Positions 31,627 to 40,900 of a stretch of DNA of 43,167 nucleotides are shown here, one piece after another (position 1 is the first letter of the stretch; each line of letters opens with the position of its first letter). Made by a program: the position numbers and the translations under genes. The notes under the pieces are model-generated. The model ran no database searches. It was not told the DNA's origin and was given only the letters and a program-made list of their open reading frames with translations. Source of the DNA: Paenibacillus solanacearum (GTDB taxonomy: Bacteria > Bacillota > Bacilli > Paenibacillales > NBRC-103111). The stretch is taken from positions 1 through 43,167 of the forward strand of contig NZ_CAJVAS010000051.1 of the NCBI RefSeq assembly GCF_910593845.1, written 5' to 3'.

Positions 31627-31907
31627 TTAAACAGCTTGCCGAGAAATCCCTTGGCCTTGCCCTGGGAGTTTGTATCGACGTATGCCAGCTCGTTCACGTA
31701 GCCTTCGATCGCCACCAAGCCTTGATCCAGGCTGAGGTTTTTGATATGAAGGTTTTGCCCTTTGATCATTAGAAAGCCGCACTCGGTTTCCAGCAAAAAC
31801 TCCTCGCTGTCGAAGCTTTCGACATTCATCACGCCCGATACTTCGAGCAGCTTGCGATTGAGCATTCGAATTTCCTGGCGCTTGACTTTCCCCGGTTGTT
31901 CGACCAT
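31623..31907 (-). CDS. yabP: Sporulation protein YabP
   Basis: A 94-residue protein of the YabP/YqfC family, a small beta-rich domain (LLEVSGVMNVESFDSEEFLLET... LMIKGQNLHIKNLSLDQGLVAIEGYVNELAYV). B. subtilis YabP is made in the mother cell under sigma-E with YabQ. Its biochemical role is not known. The ATG at 31907 is preceded by AAGGAGGGG. It is the first gene of the yabPQ pair, after the terminator of hbs-rqcP. Confidence 0.93.
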   Translation of the reverse strand: MVEQPGKVKRQEIRMLNRKLLEVSGVMNVESFDSEEFLLETECGFLMIKGQNLHIKNLSLDQGLVAIEGYVNELAYVDTNSQGKAKGFLGKLFK

Positions 31908-31996
31908 AGGTATCGATCCCCTCCTTGACGTTTTGCATGCAAACTTGCAACCGCGACTCTGCGCGAGTCCGTTGTACAGGCTACTTGTTTACTATT

Positions 31997-32004
31997 AACG
32001 TATG
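31997..32004 (-). promoter_or_regulatory. Possible sigma-E -10 element of yabPQ
   Basis: CATACGTT on the minus strand matches six of eight positions of the sigma-E -10 (CATACAMT), about 90 bases before yabP. A TTCTAAA lies 14 bases upstream but is a poor -35. The site is supported mainly by the known sigma-E control of yabP in B. subtilis. Confidence 0.33.
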
Positions 32005-32064
32005 GAGGTCGTCCCAGGTTTAGAACAACCGATTTCGGCAGTTACGGCCGCGAGGCGCTGCGCG

Positions 32065-32096
32065 AAAAAGAAAAGACCGGGCATTGCCCGGTCTTT
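32065..32096 (-). terminator. Terminator after rqcP
   Basis: Minus strand AAAGACCGGGC, AAT, GCCCGGTCTTT, then TCTTTTT: an eleven-pair GC-rich stem, 12 bases after the rqcP stop. Confidence 0.93.
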
Positions 32097-32108
32097 CCAC
32101 GGTTCCGC

Positions 32109-32384
32109 TCACAGGAACCCGTTGTCGCTCTTGTTCATTTCTTCCTTCAGCAGCGTGTACATTTGAGCCGCGTCTTCCTTGCGGGTCGACTCGGACAAAA
32201 GCTCCACGCGAACGGTAACCAGCTTCTGTCCGAATTGAACCGTCAACTCGTCGCCCACCTTCACCGCGCTGCTCGGTTTCGCTTCCCGGCCGTTAATCCA
32301 GACGCGCCCCTGTTCGGACACATCCTTGGCGACGGTGCGCCGCTTGATTAGCCGGGACAGCTTGAGAAACTTATCAAGCCGCAT
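32109..32384 (-). CDS. rqcP: S4-domain RNA-binding protein RqcP (YabO)
   Basis: A 91-residue Hsp15-like protein with the S4 fold at the start (MRLDKFLKLSRLIKRRTVAKDVSEQGRVWINGREAKPSS, residues 1-39). In B. subtilis RqcP works with RqcH on stalled 50S subunits to add alanine tails to nascent chains. The start ATG shares a base with the hbs stop (TAATG), so the two are cotranslated. This gene order is conserved. Confidence 0.93.
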   Translation of the reverse strand: MRLDKFLKLSRLIKRRTVAKDVSEQGRVWINGREAKPSSAVKVGDELTVQFGQKLVTVRVELLSESTRKEDAAQMYTLLKEEMNKSDNGFL

Positions 32385-32656
32385 TACTTCACCGCTTCTT
32401 TAAGCTTGTTGCCTGCTTTGAAGGCAGGAACTTTCGATTCCGGAATCGTGATTTCTTTGCCGGTTTGCGGGTTACGGCCTGTACGGCCGGAGCGTTTGCG
32501 AGTTTCGAATGTACCAAAGCCAATCAGCTGCACTTTGTCGCCGGACGACAGCGCATCTGTTACTTCGCCAAGGAAGCTGTTCAATACGGACTCGACGTCT
32601 TTTTTCGTCAGGCCGCTTTTTTCTGCGATGTTGTTGATCAAGTCAGTTTTGTTCAT
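32384..32656 (-). CDS. hbs: DNA-binding protein HU
   Basis: Major nucleoid protein of 90 residues, full length. It has the helical base (MNKTDLINNIAEKSGLTKKD), the beta-arm sequence GRNPQTGKEITIPESKVPAFKAG with the DNA-intercalating proline, and the LKEAVK end. AGAGGAGG lies 11 bases before the ATG. It lies between mazG (67-base gap, no terminator recognised) and rqcP. In B. subtilis hbs is elsewhere, so its place here is typical of other lineages. Confidence 0.97.
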   Translation of the reverse strand: MNKTDLINNIAEKSGLTKKDVESVLNSFLGEVTDALSSGDKVQLIGFGTFETRKRSGRTGRNPQTGKEITIPESKVPAFKAGNKLKEAVK

Positions 32657-32723
32657 GAGACAATAATCCTCCTCTTTAGATAAAGCTAAGCTTATGTATT
32701 CTTTGCTGATCAGGAAATTCCTG

Positions 32724-34238
32724 CTAGCTTCGTTTGTTTTTTAGAACTTTTTTTGCTTCCTGCCACAAAGATTCCATCTCTAGCAAATCAGTCTGGTCAA
32801 ATTGTTTGCCCTTTAAACGCAGCTGCGATTCGATATAACCGAACCGTTCAAAAAATTTGCGGTTGGCGTCCGCCATCGCTTCTTCGGGGTCCACCTTGAG
32901 AAAACGCGCCAGGTTGACGACGGCGAACAGCAAATCGCCCAGTTCCTCCTGCCGCTCCGCCTGGCCGAACCGCTCGATCGCTTCTTTCAGTTCCGCCAGC
33001 TCCGACTCGACAACCGGCATCACCTGCTCCAGCGTGCTCCAGTCGAAGCCGACGCTCGCCGCCTTCTTCTGCAGCTTGTATGCCTTCATCAGTCCCGGAA
33101 GCTCCCGCGGGATGCCGGAGAGCAGCGGCAGCGCCTCCGGATCGATGCCCTTGCTGCGCTTCTCCTCTGCTTTGATCTGCTGCCAGTTGCCAAGCGCCTC
33201 TTCGGCATCATCCGCCTTCATCGTGCCAAACACATGCGGATGACGGCGGATCAGCTTCTCGTTCAGCCCCTGAATCACGTCGTAGACGGTGAACGTTCCC
33301 GCTTCTGCCTCGATTTGCGAGTGCAGCATGATCTGCAGCATCAAGTCGCCAAGCTCTTCGCACATATGATCCGGATCGTCCTCATCGATCGTCTCCAATA
33401 CTTCGTACGCTTCCTCGATCAAATTTTTACGCAGCGAGGCATGCGTCTGCTCGCGGTCCCATGGACAGCCTTCCGGGCTGCGAAGAATTTCGACGATTTC
33501 GTGCAGCCGCGTGAAGGTGCGGTTGCGAAGCTCGTCCACGGTCCCCCTCGGTACCCAGACGAGCGACAAATTGCCGAAGCCTTCGACGCGGTCCAGCTCG
33601 TAGAGCGGTACTTCCCGCACGCGCTCTTCCCCGGCCACGCCGAGTGCATGGCCCACGACGACGCGGTAATCGTCGGGATACAGCTCCATCAGCGTCAGCT
33701 TCACATCGGAAGCGGTATACGCGTCGTATACTTGCCCGATCAGCGTATGCATGAGCGGGTTTAACGAACTCGCAGCAAGCGATGTGCCGTCCAGCAGCTG
33801 GAAGCCTTCGATCGGGTCGAAGCCGAGGCGAAGGAACGCCTGGTCGAGGAAGCTCTCGCCACCCAGCAGCGCCAGCACGATATGCTCTGCGGAGCAGCGC
33901 TCCCGCAGCAGCTGCACCGTCCGCTCCGCGACCATCGGATGCCCCGGCACAGCGTACAATATTTCCGACGGCGTCGACTTCGCCAGCCGGATCAGTTCTT
34001 CGGCAATCTGCTCGTATACACTCTCGAAGGCGTCGTTCGCCTCATACACGGCATCGAACGTCTGGTAGCGCAGCCCGTGATGGTCGAGCATCGAGACCAT
34101 CGGATGCTCTTTGGTGCGCAGGTACAGCGCACCGTCGCCTTTGCCGGCGGCCTGCAGCTTCCTCCAGACGCCGAGTGTCAATTGACTTTCGTCGCCGGTT
34201 CCGAGGCCGACGACGGTAATTTGCGGTTGCGTAGCCAT
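32724..34238 (-). CDS. mazG: Tetrapyrrole methylase/MazG nucleoside-triphosphate pyrophosphohydrolase fusion (YabN)
   Basis: A 504-residue two-domain protein. Residues 1-220 form an SAM-dependent tetrapyrrole methylase-like domain (ITVVGLGTGDESQLTLGVW, YAVPGHPMVAERTV). Residues 240-490 form the MazG all-alpha NTP pyrophosphatase (LRSPEGCPWDREQTHASLRKNLIEEAYEVLE and EELGDLMLQIMLHS with metal-binding Glu/Asp). A second repeat carries EELGDLLFAVVNLARFL. MazG removes non-canonical or excess NTPs. The role of the methylase part is unknown. AAGGAGAG precedes the ATG by nine bases. Confidence 0.95.
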   Translation of the reverse strand: MATQPQITVVGLGTGDESQLTLGVWRKLQAAGKGDGALYLRTKEHPMVSMLDHHGLRYQTFDAVYEANDAFESVYEQIAEELIRLAKSTPSEILYAVPGHPMVAERTVQLLRERCSAEHIVLALLGGESFLDQAFLRLGFDPIEGFQLLDGTSLAASSLNPLMHTLIGQVYDAYTASDVKLTLMELYPDDYRVVVGHALGVAGEERVREVPLYELDRVEGFGNLSLVWVPRGTVDELRNRTFTRLHEIVEILRSPEGCPWDREQTHASLRKNLIEEAYEVLETIDEDDPDHMCEELGDLMLQIMLHSQIEAEAGTFTVYDVIQGLNEKLIRRHPHVFGTMKADDAEEALGNWQQIKAEEKRSKGIDPEALPLLSGIPRELPGLMKAYKLQKKAASVGFDWSTLEQVMPVVESELAELKEAIERFGQAERQEELGDLLFAVVNLARFLKVDPEEAMADANRKFFERFGYIESQLRLKGKQFDQTDLLEMESLWQEAKKVLKNKRS

Positions 34239-34273
34239 GGCCCGCCACTCTCCTTGTCATTGGGCGCATCCGC

Positions 34274-35968
34274 TTACGAGCGGAGCAGCCGTAGTTTGCG
34301 AAGCAGCGCCAGCGGCTTGCCCGCGAGCTGCGGGACGTGCGCCAGCTCGGCCGCGGTCACGACGCCGAAGCGCAGCAGCGCGAGCGCATACACGAGCGCG
34401 CCCGCGGCGACGCCGCCGAGCGCGACAGCCGTGGCAATGCCCCGCGGGGGCATCGCTGCGGCCCACCGCGCGAGCGGCGCAGCGCCGTGCGTCACGGCCA
34501 GCAGGCCGAGCGCCATGAAGCCGATCGCAGCGATCGGCTTCAAGAGCGCGCGGCCGCTCGGGGCCGTGACGCCGCAGGCGCGCAGCGCGTGCGCCAGCGC
34601 GAGCCCGCCCACGAGGGCGTAGGCGGCGACGGCGGCCCAGGCCGCGCCGTCGATGCCGAGGCGCGGCACGAGCACCGCGTTGGCGGCCGCCTTCACGCCC
34701 GCCGCCAGCAGCAGGTACAGCGCGGGCGCCCGGACGGCGCCGAAGCCTTGCAGCACGCTGCTCGCGACGATGTTCACCGCCGAGAACAACGCGGTGAACG
34801 CGAGAACTGACATCGCCGCCGTGCCTTCGGCGGTGTTGAACAGCATCCCGTTGATCGGCGCCGCCAGCAGCGCCAGTCCAACCGCGGCCGGGAAAGCAAG
34901 AAGCCACGTCACCCGCAGCGACATCCCGGCGCGCCGACGCACCGCTGCCCGGTCACCGCGCTGACGCGCTTCGGCGATGGCGGGTACGATCGCCGCCGAC
35001 ATGGACGAAGCGATCATCGCCACGAGCTGCACAAGCGGCAGCCCGTGATTGTACAGCCCGAACTGATACAGCGCCTCCGTTTCTCCGAGTCCAGTCCCCC
35101 GGAGCAGCCGGGGGACCGTAAACGAATCGACCAACGTCAGCACCGGCGTAGCGATCGAGCCCAGGCATAGCGGAATGGCGTAGGCGGCCATCCGCTTCAG
35201 CAGCGCTCCGTCTTCGCGGAGCGACTTCGCAGGGCGCTCCTTGCCCTTGCCGTCCGGCAGCATGACCGCCTGATTCCCCCGCCGTTCACGCTGCCAATAG
35301 TACAGCATGACGGCAAGGCCAGCGGCCGCGCCGGTGACCGACCCGAAGGTCGCGCCCGCAGCGATCGCGTCCGGCCCGAACCCGGCGCGCATCCATACGA
35401 TGAGCAGCGTGAACATCGTCACGACCCGCACCGCTTGCTCGACCACCTGCGACCATGCGGTCGGCGCCATAAGCTGAAAGCCTTGAAAGTACCCGCGCAA
35501 AGCGGACATCATCGGCACGAGCAGCAGCGCAAACGACACGCTGCGAATCGCCGTGGCGGTCTGGGCCGCGCCCATCCATGCGGCGAGCCGTTCGCTGCCG
35601 AAGTACAGCAGCCCGCAGCACAGCGCGCCGGTGACCGTTAACGCGGCAGCGGCAACCCGCAGCACCCGGCGCGCTTCCTCCAGACGTCCCTGCGCCGCAT
35701 ATTCGGATACAAATTTCGATACGACCAACGGGAAGCCCGCGGTGGCCAGAAACAAAATTAAAATGTATAGCGGATAGACCGCATTATAAATGCCGAATAC
35801 CGCATCTCCGGCGATGTTTTGCAGCGGTATTTTTTGCAAGGTGCCGATAAGCTTCGAGACGACGGCAGCCAGCCCGAGTACTGCGGCTCCTTTCAGCAGC
35901 GCGGAACCAGCGTCTTGCTTGTCTGACGTTCCGTGCCCCGTTCGGTTCCGCTCGTTACCATTGTCCAT
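34274..35968 (-). CDS. yabM: Polysaccharide/lipid flippase of the MATE-like MurJ/SpoVB family (YabM)
   Basis: A 564-residue membrane protein with about 14 hydrophobic helices from residue 24 on (LLKGAAVLGLAAVVSKLIGTLQKIPLQNIAGDAVFGIYNAVYPLYI). It is probably a transporter of lipid-linked glycan precursors, placed by homology and by its position between spoVT and mazG as in B. subtilis (yabM). AAGAGGG precedes the ATG. The last third (about 34300-34950) is strikingly GC-rich and alanine-rich compared with the rest. Confidence 0.9.
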   Translation of the reverse strand: MDNGNERNRTGHGTSDKQDAGSALLKGAAVLGLAAVVSKLIGTLQKIPLQNIAGDAVFGIYNAVYPLYILILFLATAGFPLVVSKFVSEYAAQGRLEEARRVLRVAAAALTVTGALCCGLLYFGSERLAAWMGAAQTATAIRSVSFALLLVPMMSALRGYFQGFQLMAPTAWSQVVEQAVRVVTMFTLLIVWMRAGFGPDAIAAGATFGSVTGAAAGLAVMLYYWQRERRGNQAVMLPDGKGKERPAKSLREDGALLKRMAAYAIPLCLGSIATPVLTLVDSFTVPRLLRGTGLGETEALYQFGLYNHGLPLVQLVAMIASSMSAAIVPAIAEARQRGDRAAVRRRAGMSLRVTWLLAFPAAVGLALLAAPINGMLFNTAEGTAAMSVLAFTALFSAVNIVASSVLQGFGAVRAPALYLLLAAGVKAAANAVLVPRLGIDGAAWAAVAAYALVGGLALAHALRACGVTAPSGRALLKPIAAIGFMALGLLAVTHGAAPLARWAAAMPPRGIATAVALGGVAAGALVYALALLRFGVVTAAELAHVPQLAGKPLALLRKLRLLRS

Positions 35969-36042
35969 CCCGGTCCCTCTTTTCCTCTGCCACCGCCAAC
36001 ATTATATCGTATTTACCGCCCATTTCCAAAGCACCGCGCGCG

Positions 36043-36078
36043 AAAAAAGCCCCCTGCCCCTCCGCACAGGGAGGAAGC
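36043..36078 (-). terminator. Probable spoVT terminator
   Basis: Minus strand CCTCCCTG, loop, CAGGGGGC, TTTTTT, with one wobble pair, about 60 bases after the spoVT stop. Confidence 0.65.
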
Positions 36079-36141
36079 AAGAAGCCTTATCCGTCATTAA
36101 CGCGATTCCATTGCCATGTAATACCGGATGCCAACGACCGA

Positions 36142-36684
36142 TTATTGTTCCATTTGCTTCGCAAGGAAGCCGGCCGCCGTTTCCGCCATTTTCAGCTCCA
36201 TCTGACCCATCTTGACGCTCTCGTCTTTGTTGACCAAAATCACAGAGCCAATCGGGTCTCCTCCCGCTACGATCGGAGCGACAACGTAGGAGCTATACGT
36301 TTCGGGCATATCTTTGCACACCTCATAGGTGCCTGAGTTGCTTTCGAGCGTTGCCTTGCGATTATCCATACACTGCTCAACCATTGCGCCGATTTGCTTC
36401 TCCAGGTAGTCTTTCTTTGAACCGCCAGCTACAGCGATCAGTGTATCGCGGTCGGAAATCATCGTAATATGATTGGTACTTTCAAAAAGCGATTCGGCAT
36501 ATTCCTTGGCGAAGTCGCCAAGCTCGCCGATCGGAGAATATTTCTTCAAGATCACTTCTCCGTCCCGATCGACGAATATTTCCAGCGGATCCCCTTCCCG
36601 GATGCGTAAGGTGCGGCGTATTTCTTTCGGGATTACGACCCTTCCAAGGTCGTCAATGCGGCGAACGATTCCAGTTGCTTTCAT
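36142..36684 (-). CDS. spoVT: Stage V sporulation protein T
   Basis: Forespore regulator that modulates sigma-G-dependent genes. Residues 1-50 form the AbrB-type swapped-hairpin DNA-binding domain (MKATGIVRRIDDLGRVVIPKEIRRTLRIREGDPLEIF). The rest is a GAF-like domain (TLIAVAGGSKKDYL, APIVAGGDPIGSVILVN). The frame opens 63 codons upstream, but the ATG at 36684 begins the family N-terminus and gives 180 residues, the usual length. The ribosome site is weak (AAGCGAGG at 11 bases). A sigma-G-type promoter lies inside the over-long frame. Confidence 0.95.
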   Translation of the reverse strand: MKATGIVRRIDDLGRVVIPKEIRRTLRIREGDPLEIFVDRDGEVILKKYSPIGELGDFAKEYAESLFESTNHITMISDRDTLIAVAGGSKKDYLEKQIGAMVEQCMDNRKATLESNSGTYEVCKDMPETYSSYVVAPIVAGGDPIGSVILVNKDESVKMGQMELKMAETAAGFLAKQMEQ

Positions 36685-36770
36685 AAGTCTAGATGCCTCG
36701 CTTTCCTTGAAGAAATTGGATACAGACTGGACTAATGCTTGTATACGTATGGAGGGAATTCGACTATCCA

Positions 36771-36801
36771 TAGTATTCTTCGATTCCCAGATGCTTATGC
36801 A
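36771..36801 (-). promoter_or_regulatory. Candidate sigma-G promoter of spoVT
   Basis: TGCATA at 36796-36801, 18 bases, AATACTA at 36771-36777. This is close to the forespore consensus TGMATA-N18-CATACTA. spoVT is a sigma-G gene in B. subtilis. The start would be about 80 bases before the ATG. Confidence 0.58.
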
Positions 36802-36872
36802 TGCACTGCCTTGTTCCGCGGTCGCCTCTCCACTATGTACCAAGCTTGCCGCCGCTGTTTTCATTATGTCCA

Positions 36873-36914
36873 AAAAAAAGAAAACAAACCAAGGCCCCCA
36901 TGCGGAGGCCTTGG
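36873..36914 (-). terminator. Terminator of the PrsA-like gene
   Basis: Minus strand CCAAGGCC, loop, GGCCTTGG, then TTTGTTTTC and eight T. It begins seven bases after the stop codon and separates this gene from spoVT. Confidence 0.93.
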
Positions 36915-36921
36915 TAAAATA

Positions 36922-37989
36922 TTACTTCGTTTCGGTCTTCGGCGCTTCCGTTTTCGGAGCGTCCGCCGGCGCCTGTTCCGGCGCTTTCGGCTGCGGTAAA
37001 TTGTTTTTCTCGATCAACGTCGGCAGCTCTTTATCGACGAATTCATACAGCTTCGACTCGGCCGCCTCCGATTTTAACTCTTCCTTCATTTCATCGAACG
37101 TTTTCGTTTTGCGCGACTCAACCTTCATCACATGATAGCCGTAGCTCGTCTCCACCGGATCGCTGATTTTGCCGATCGGCAGTTCAATTGCCGCTTTCTT
37201 GAATTCCGGCACCCATTGCGAAATATTGACGTTCTCGTATTTGCCGCCGTTGTCCTTGGAGCCCGGATCTTCCGAGTATTCCTTGGCCAGCGCCACAAAG
37301 TCGCCGCCTTTATTCAGCTTGTCCTGCACTTCCTTCGCGCGCTTCAAGGCATCTTCCTTCGTGCGCGATTCTTTGCCCGTCGCCGGGTCGGTCGTGCCGA
37401 TCAAAATATGGCTGACCGTCGCGAAGTCGAACGCGTTTTTATCTTGCGTCAGCTTCCCGTCGTATACGTCTTTGATTTCCTTATCGGACACTTTGCTTTC
37501 CTCGGACACGATGGCCAGCACGCTGCGATGAACGAAATCCTCTACGTCCTTCGCGGACAGGTTCGCGTCTTTCAGCATCTTGTCCATTCCGCCTTCTTGA
37601 GCGCCCAGGAACGTCTTGATCTGATCCAGTTGCTCCTTCGACTGCTTGTCCGCTTCCGTCTTCGCTTTATCGTCCGCGCGGGACGATAAAATCTTGAACG
37701 TGACGAGCTGCTTCATCATGTCCTGTTGAAACGCAGGATCGTCCTTGAACTGGGCATACTGCTTGTAGAAAAACATATTGACGTTCAAAAATTTATCGAA
37801 CTCTTCCCGGGTCACATTTCCCCCGTCCTTGTACGTCACAAGCACGTCGCCCGGCTTGCCTGCCGGCGCTCCGTCAGGAGCCGCCGCATTCTTTTTGTTG
37901 CCACAGCCTGTCGCTACTGTAAATACGAGTATAATAGCCAAAAGAGCGGTCAGCCCTTTTCGTATCGATCCTTTGTTATTTCGCCACAT
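36922..37989 (-). CDS. PrsA/SurA-like parvulin peptidyl-prolyl isomerase lipoprotein
   Basis: Predicted extracytoplasmic foldase of 355 residues. The signal peptide ends in a lipobox (FTVATGC, cysteine near residue 29). A SurA-N-like chaperone region follows (about 45-190). The parvulin domain is FATVSHILIGT... GGDFVALAKEYSEDPGSKDNGGKYENVN... ISDPVETSYGYHVMKVESR. The tail is rich in P, A, K and T. The ATG at 37989 follows AAGGGAGAG and overlaps the end of mfd by 14 bases, so it is cotranscribed with mfd. B. subtilis has no foldase gene at this place. Which exported proteins it helps is unknown. Confidence 0.9.
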   Translation of the reverse strand: MWRNNKGSIRKGLTALLAIILVFTVATGCGNKKNAAAPDGAPAGKPGDVLVTYKDGGNVTREEFDKFLNVNMFFYKQYAQFKDDPAFQQDMMKQLVTFKILSSRADDKAKTEADKQSKEQLDQIKTFLGAQEGGMDKMLKDANLSAKDVEDFVHRSVLAIVSEESKVSDKEIKDVYDGKLTQDKNAFDFATVSHILIGTTDPATGKESRTKEDALKRAKEVQDKLNKGGDFVALAKEYSEDPGSKDNGGKYENVNISQWVPEFKKAAIELPIGKISDPVETSYGYHVMKVESRKTKTFDEMKEELKSEAAESKLYEFVDKELPTLIEKNNLPQPKAPEQAPADAPKTEAPKTETK

Positions 37990-40900
37990 GTTGCAGCTCT
38001 CCCTTCGATTTGAGCACACGCTTATATTGTACCAGAAACCTTTCGAGCAAATCGATGGATTCTTCTGGCTTGAGTCCCTTGCCTTTCAGTTCGATATGAA
38101 TTTGCGGGCCGCTGATCAGCTTCACGCGATTATCGAACTCGGCTGCGAGTTGAAAGAGCTTTTGTCCATCCAGGTTGCCGTTTTGCCCTGCATCGATTTT
38201 CAGCTCGTAGTCCGTGCCTTTTTGCGAGACCGTCTCGATCGCATACATGGCGCCGAATACTTTCAGCTTGGCGGCCAGCAGCAAATTGTGCACGGCCTGC
38301 GGGAGGTCGCCGAAGCGGTCCACCAGCTCGTCATGCAGCTCCGCGACTTCTTCGAGCGTCTGGGCTCCTGCCACTTTTTTGTAGATTTCGATTTTTTGCA
38401 TGCTGTCGTAAATGTAATCGCCTGGAATATAAGCATCGAGGGAAATGTCGAGCTGCGTCGACCAAACCTTCTTTTCCGGTACGGCTTCGCCGCCGATTTC
38501 TTTTTTCCGCTTCTGGATTTCTTCCGCGAGCATTTGCGAATACAAGTCGAACCCGACCGACGCAATGAATCCATGCTGCTCCGCGCCAAGCAGATTGCCG
38601 GCGCCGCGTATGGACAAATCTCTCATAGCAATTTTAAACCCTGACCCCAGCTCTGTAAACTCCTTGATGGCTTGCAGGCGTTTCTCCGCCACTTCGGTCA
38701 ATACTTTGTCGCGCTGGTAAGTGAAGTAAGCGTAGGCGATCCGGTTCGACCGCCCGACCCGTCCTCTCAGCTGATACAGCTGGGACAAGCCCATCTTGTC
38801 GGCATCATGCACGATCAGCGTGTTGACGTTCGGAATGTCGACCCCGGTTTCGATAATGCTCGTACTGACCAGCACGTCGTACTCCCCGTCGAGGAAGTCA
38901 AGGATCGCCTTCTCCAGCTCCTGTTCGGACATTTGCCCGTGCGCTACGGTCACGCGCGCATCCGGCACGAGCATGGAAATTTGCTCCGCAATCTGCGTAA
39001 TGCCCTGTACCCGGTTGAACAAGTAATACACTTGCCCTTCGCGCGCCAGCTCCCGTTCGATCGCTTCGCGTACAAGCGACGCGTTATGCTCGACGACATA
39101 CGTTTGCACCGGGAACCGGTTTTCCGGCGGCGTTTCGATAACGGACAAATCCCGTACGCCGAGCATGGACATATGCAGCGTGCGCGGAATCGGCGTCGCC
39201 GTCAGCGTCAGCACGTCCACATTCGTTTTCAACCGCTTCAGCTTCTCTTTATGCGATACGCCGAAGCGCTGCTCCTCGTCCACAATGAGCAGCCCGAGAT
39301 CCTTGAACACCACATCTTTGGACAACAGTCGATGCGTCCCGATAACGACGTCGATCGTTCCGTTTTTGACGCCTTTCATCGTTTCGGTCTGTTCCTTCTT
39401 GGAACGGAACCGGCTCAGTACCTGTATGTTGAACGGGAATCCGGAGAAACGCTCGCGGAACGTTTCATAATGCTGCTGGGCCAAAATGGTCGTCGGCACC
39501 AGCACCGCCACCTGCTTGCCGTCGATCGCCGATTTGAACGCCGCCCGAATGGCCACTTCCGTCTTGCCGTAGCCCACGTCGCCGCACAGCAGCCGGTCCA
39601 TCGGCCGGGGCTTCTCCATGTCTTTCTTAATCTCGGTGATGGCGCGCAGCTGATCCGTCGTTTCGTCATAAGGGAACATGCCTTCGAATTCCTGCTGATA
39701 GGCGCTGTCCGAGTTGAACGCATAGCCTTTGGTCGCCTGACGCTCCGCATACAGCTTGATCAGATCGTCGGCAATATCTTGCACGGAAGCGCGCGCCTTG
39801 CTTTTGACGCGGTTCCAGTCCGTGCCGCCAAGCTTGTAAATTTTCGGTTCTTTGCCTTCTTCGGCCCCGACATATTTCTGAATATGGTCGATTTGCTCGA
39901 TCGGTACCGACAGCTTGTCGCCGCCGGCGTACATAATGTGAAGATAGTCTTTATGAATGCCGCCTACTTCGAGCGTGCCGATGCCGACAAATTTCCCGAT
40001 GCCATGGTTGACGTGCACGACATAATCGCCGATCTTAAGCTCCTGATAGCTTTTGATACGCTCGGCGTTCTCCATCTTCGAGTCCACCTTGCGCGCCTTG
40101 CGCTGCTTGCGCGTGAACATCTCGCCTTCGGTGATAACAACCAGATGAATTCCGGGCAGCTCAAAACCGGTTTGCAGGTTGCCGTCGAGAATTTGCGGTT
40201 CTTCGATATGGTAGTCGGCCAGCACCCGCTTCATCCGTTCGACCCGTTCGGTCCCGCTCGCGAGCATGATGACCTTCGCGCCGGCTTTTTTCCAGCGCTC
40301 CATCTCGCTCTTGAGCAAATTCATCTGCCCGTGAAAAGTTTGCATGACGCGGCACATGAAGTTGACGATATTTTGCGGCGTCGTTTGCGGCACCTGACGA
40401 AGAAATAACGACATGTACAACGTAGGATACGGCCTGCGGTGCAGCAGCGTTTCATAAGGTTTGGACAGCGCGAACGCGGGAAGGCTCTTGCCCTCCTGCA
40501 GCGACATCGTCGTCCATTCCGCTTCGTCCTTCTCCAGCTGCTTCGCCGTTTCTAGCAAACGGGAAGGCTCATCGACGAGCAGGATCGTGTCATTCGGCAA
40601 ATAATCCAGCAGGGTTTGCTTCTCGGGAAACAATAGCGATACATATTTGAACAAGCCCGCGAAATGCTGCCCTTCCCGGAGCATTTCAATTTCGCGGCCG
40701 ATGCCTTCCAGCAGCCGGTCTTTCGCTTGGCGGTCGGTCATTTTGCCAAGCTGCTCCTGCAGCAGCTCGAAAGCATGCTGCGCAGCCGATTGTAAACGGT
40801 TACGGTCCGCAACGATCTCACGACACGGCGTAACCCGCAGCTCCTCAACCTTCTCGATGGAGCGCTGATCGCTTGTATCGAAGGAGCGAATGGAATCTAC

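Noticed and set aside
32657..32723. CAGGAA-T-TTCCTG palindrome between mazG and hbs as a terminator
   Set aside because: No T run follows on the minus strand, and it lies at the hbs upstream region, so it is left unassigned.
34257..34907. 216-codon minus-strand frame in the GC-rich part of the flippase gene
   Set aside because: Arginine/alanine-rich shadow frame caused by high GC; the flippase frame has real membrane helices.
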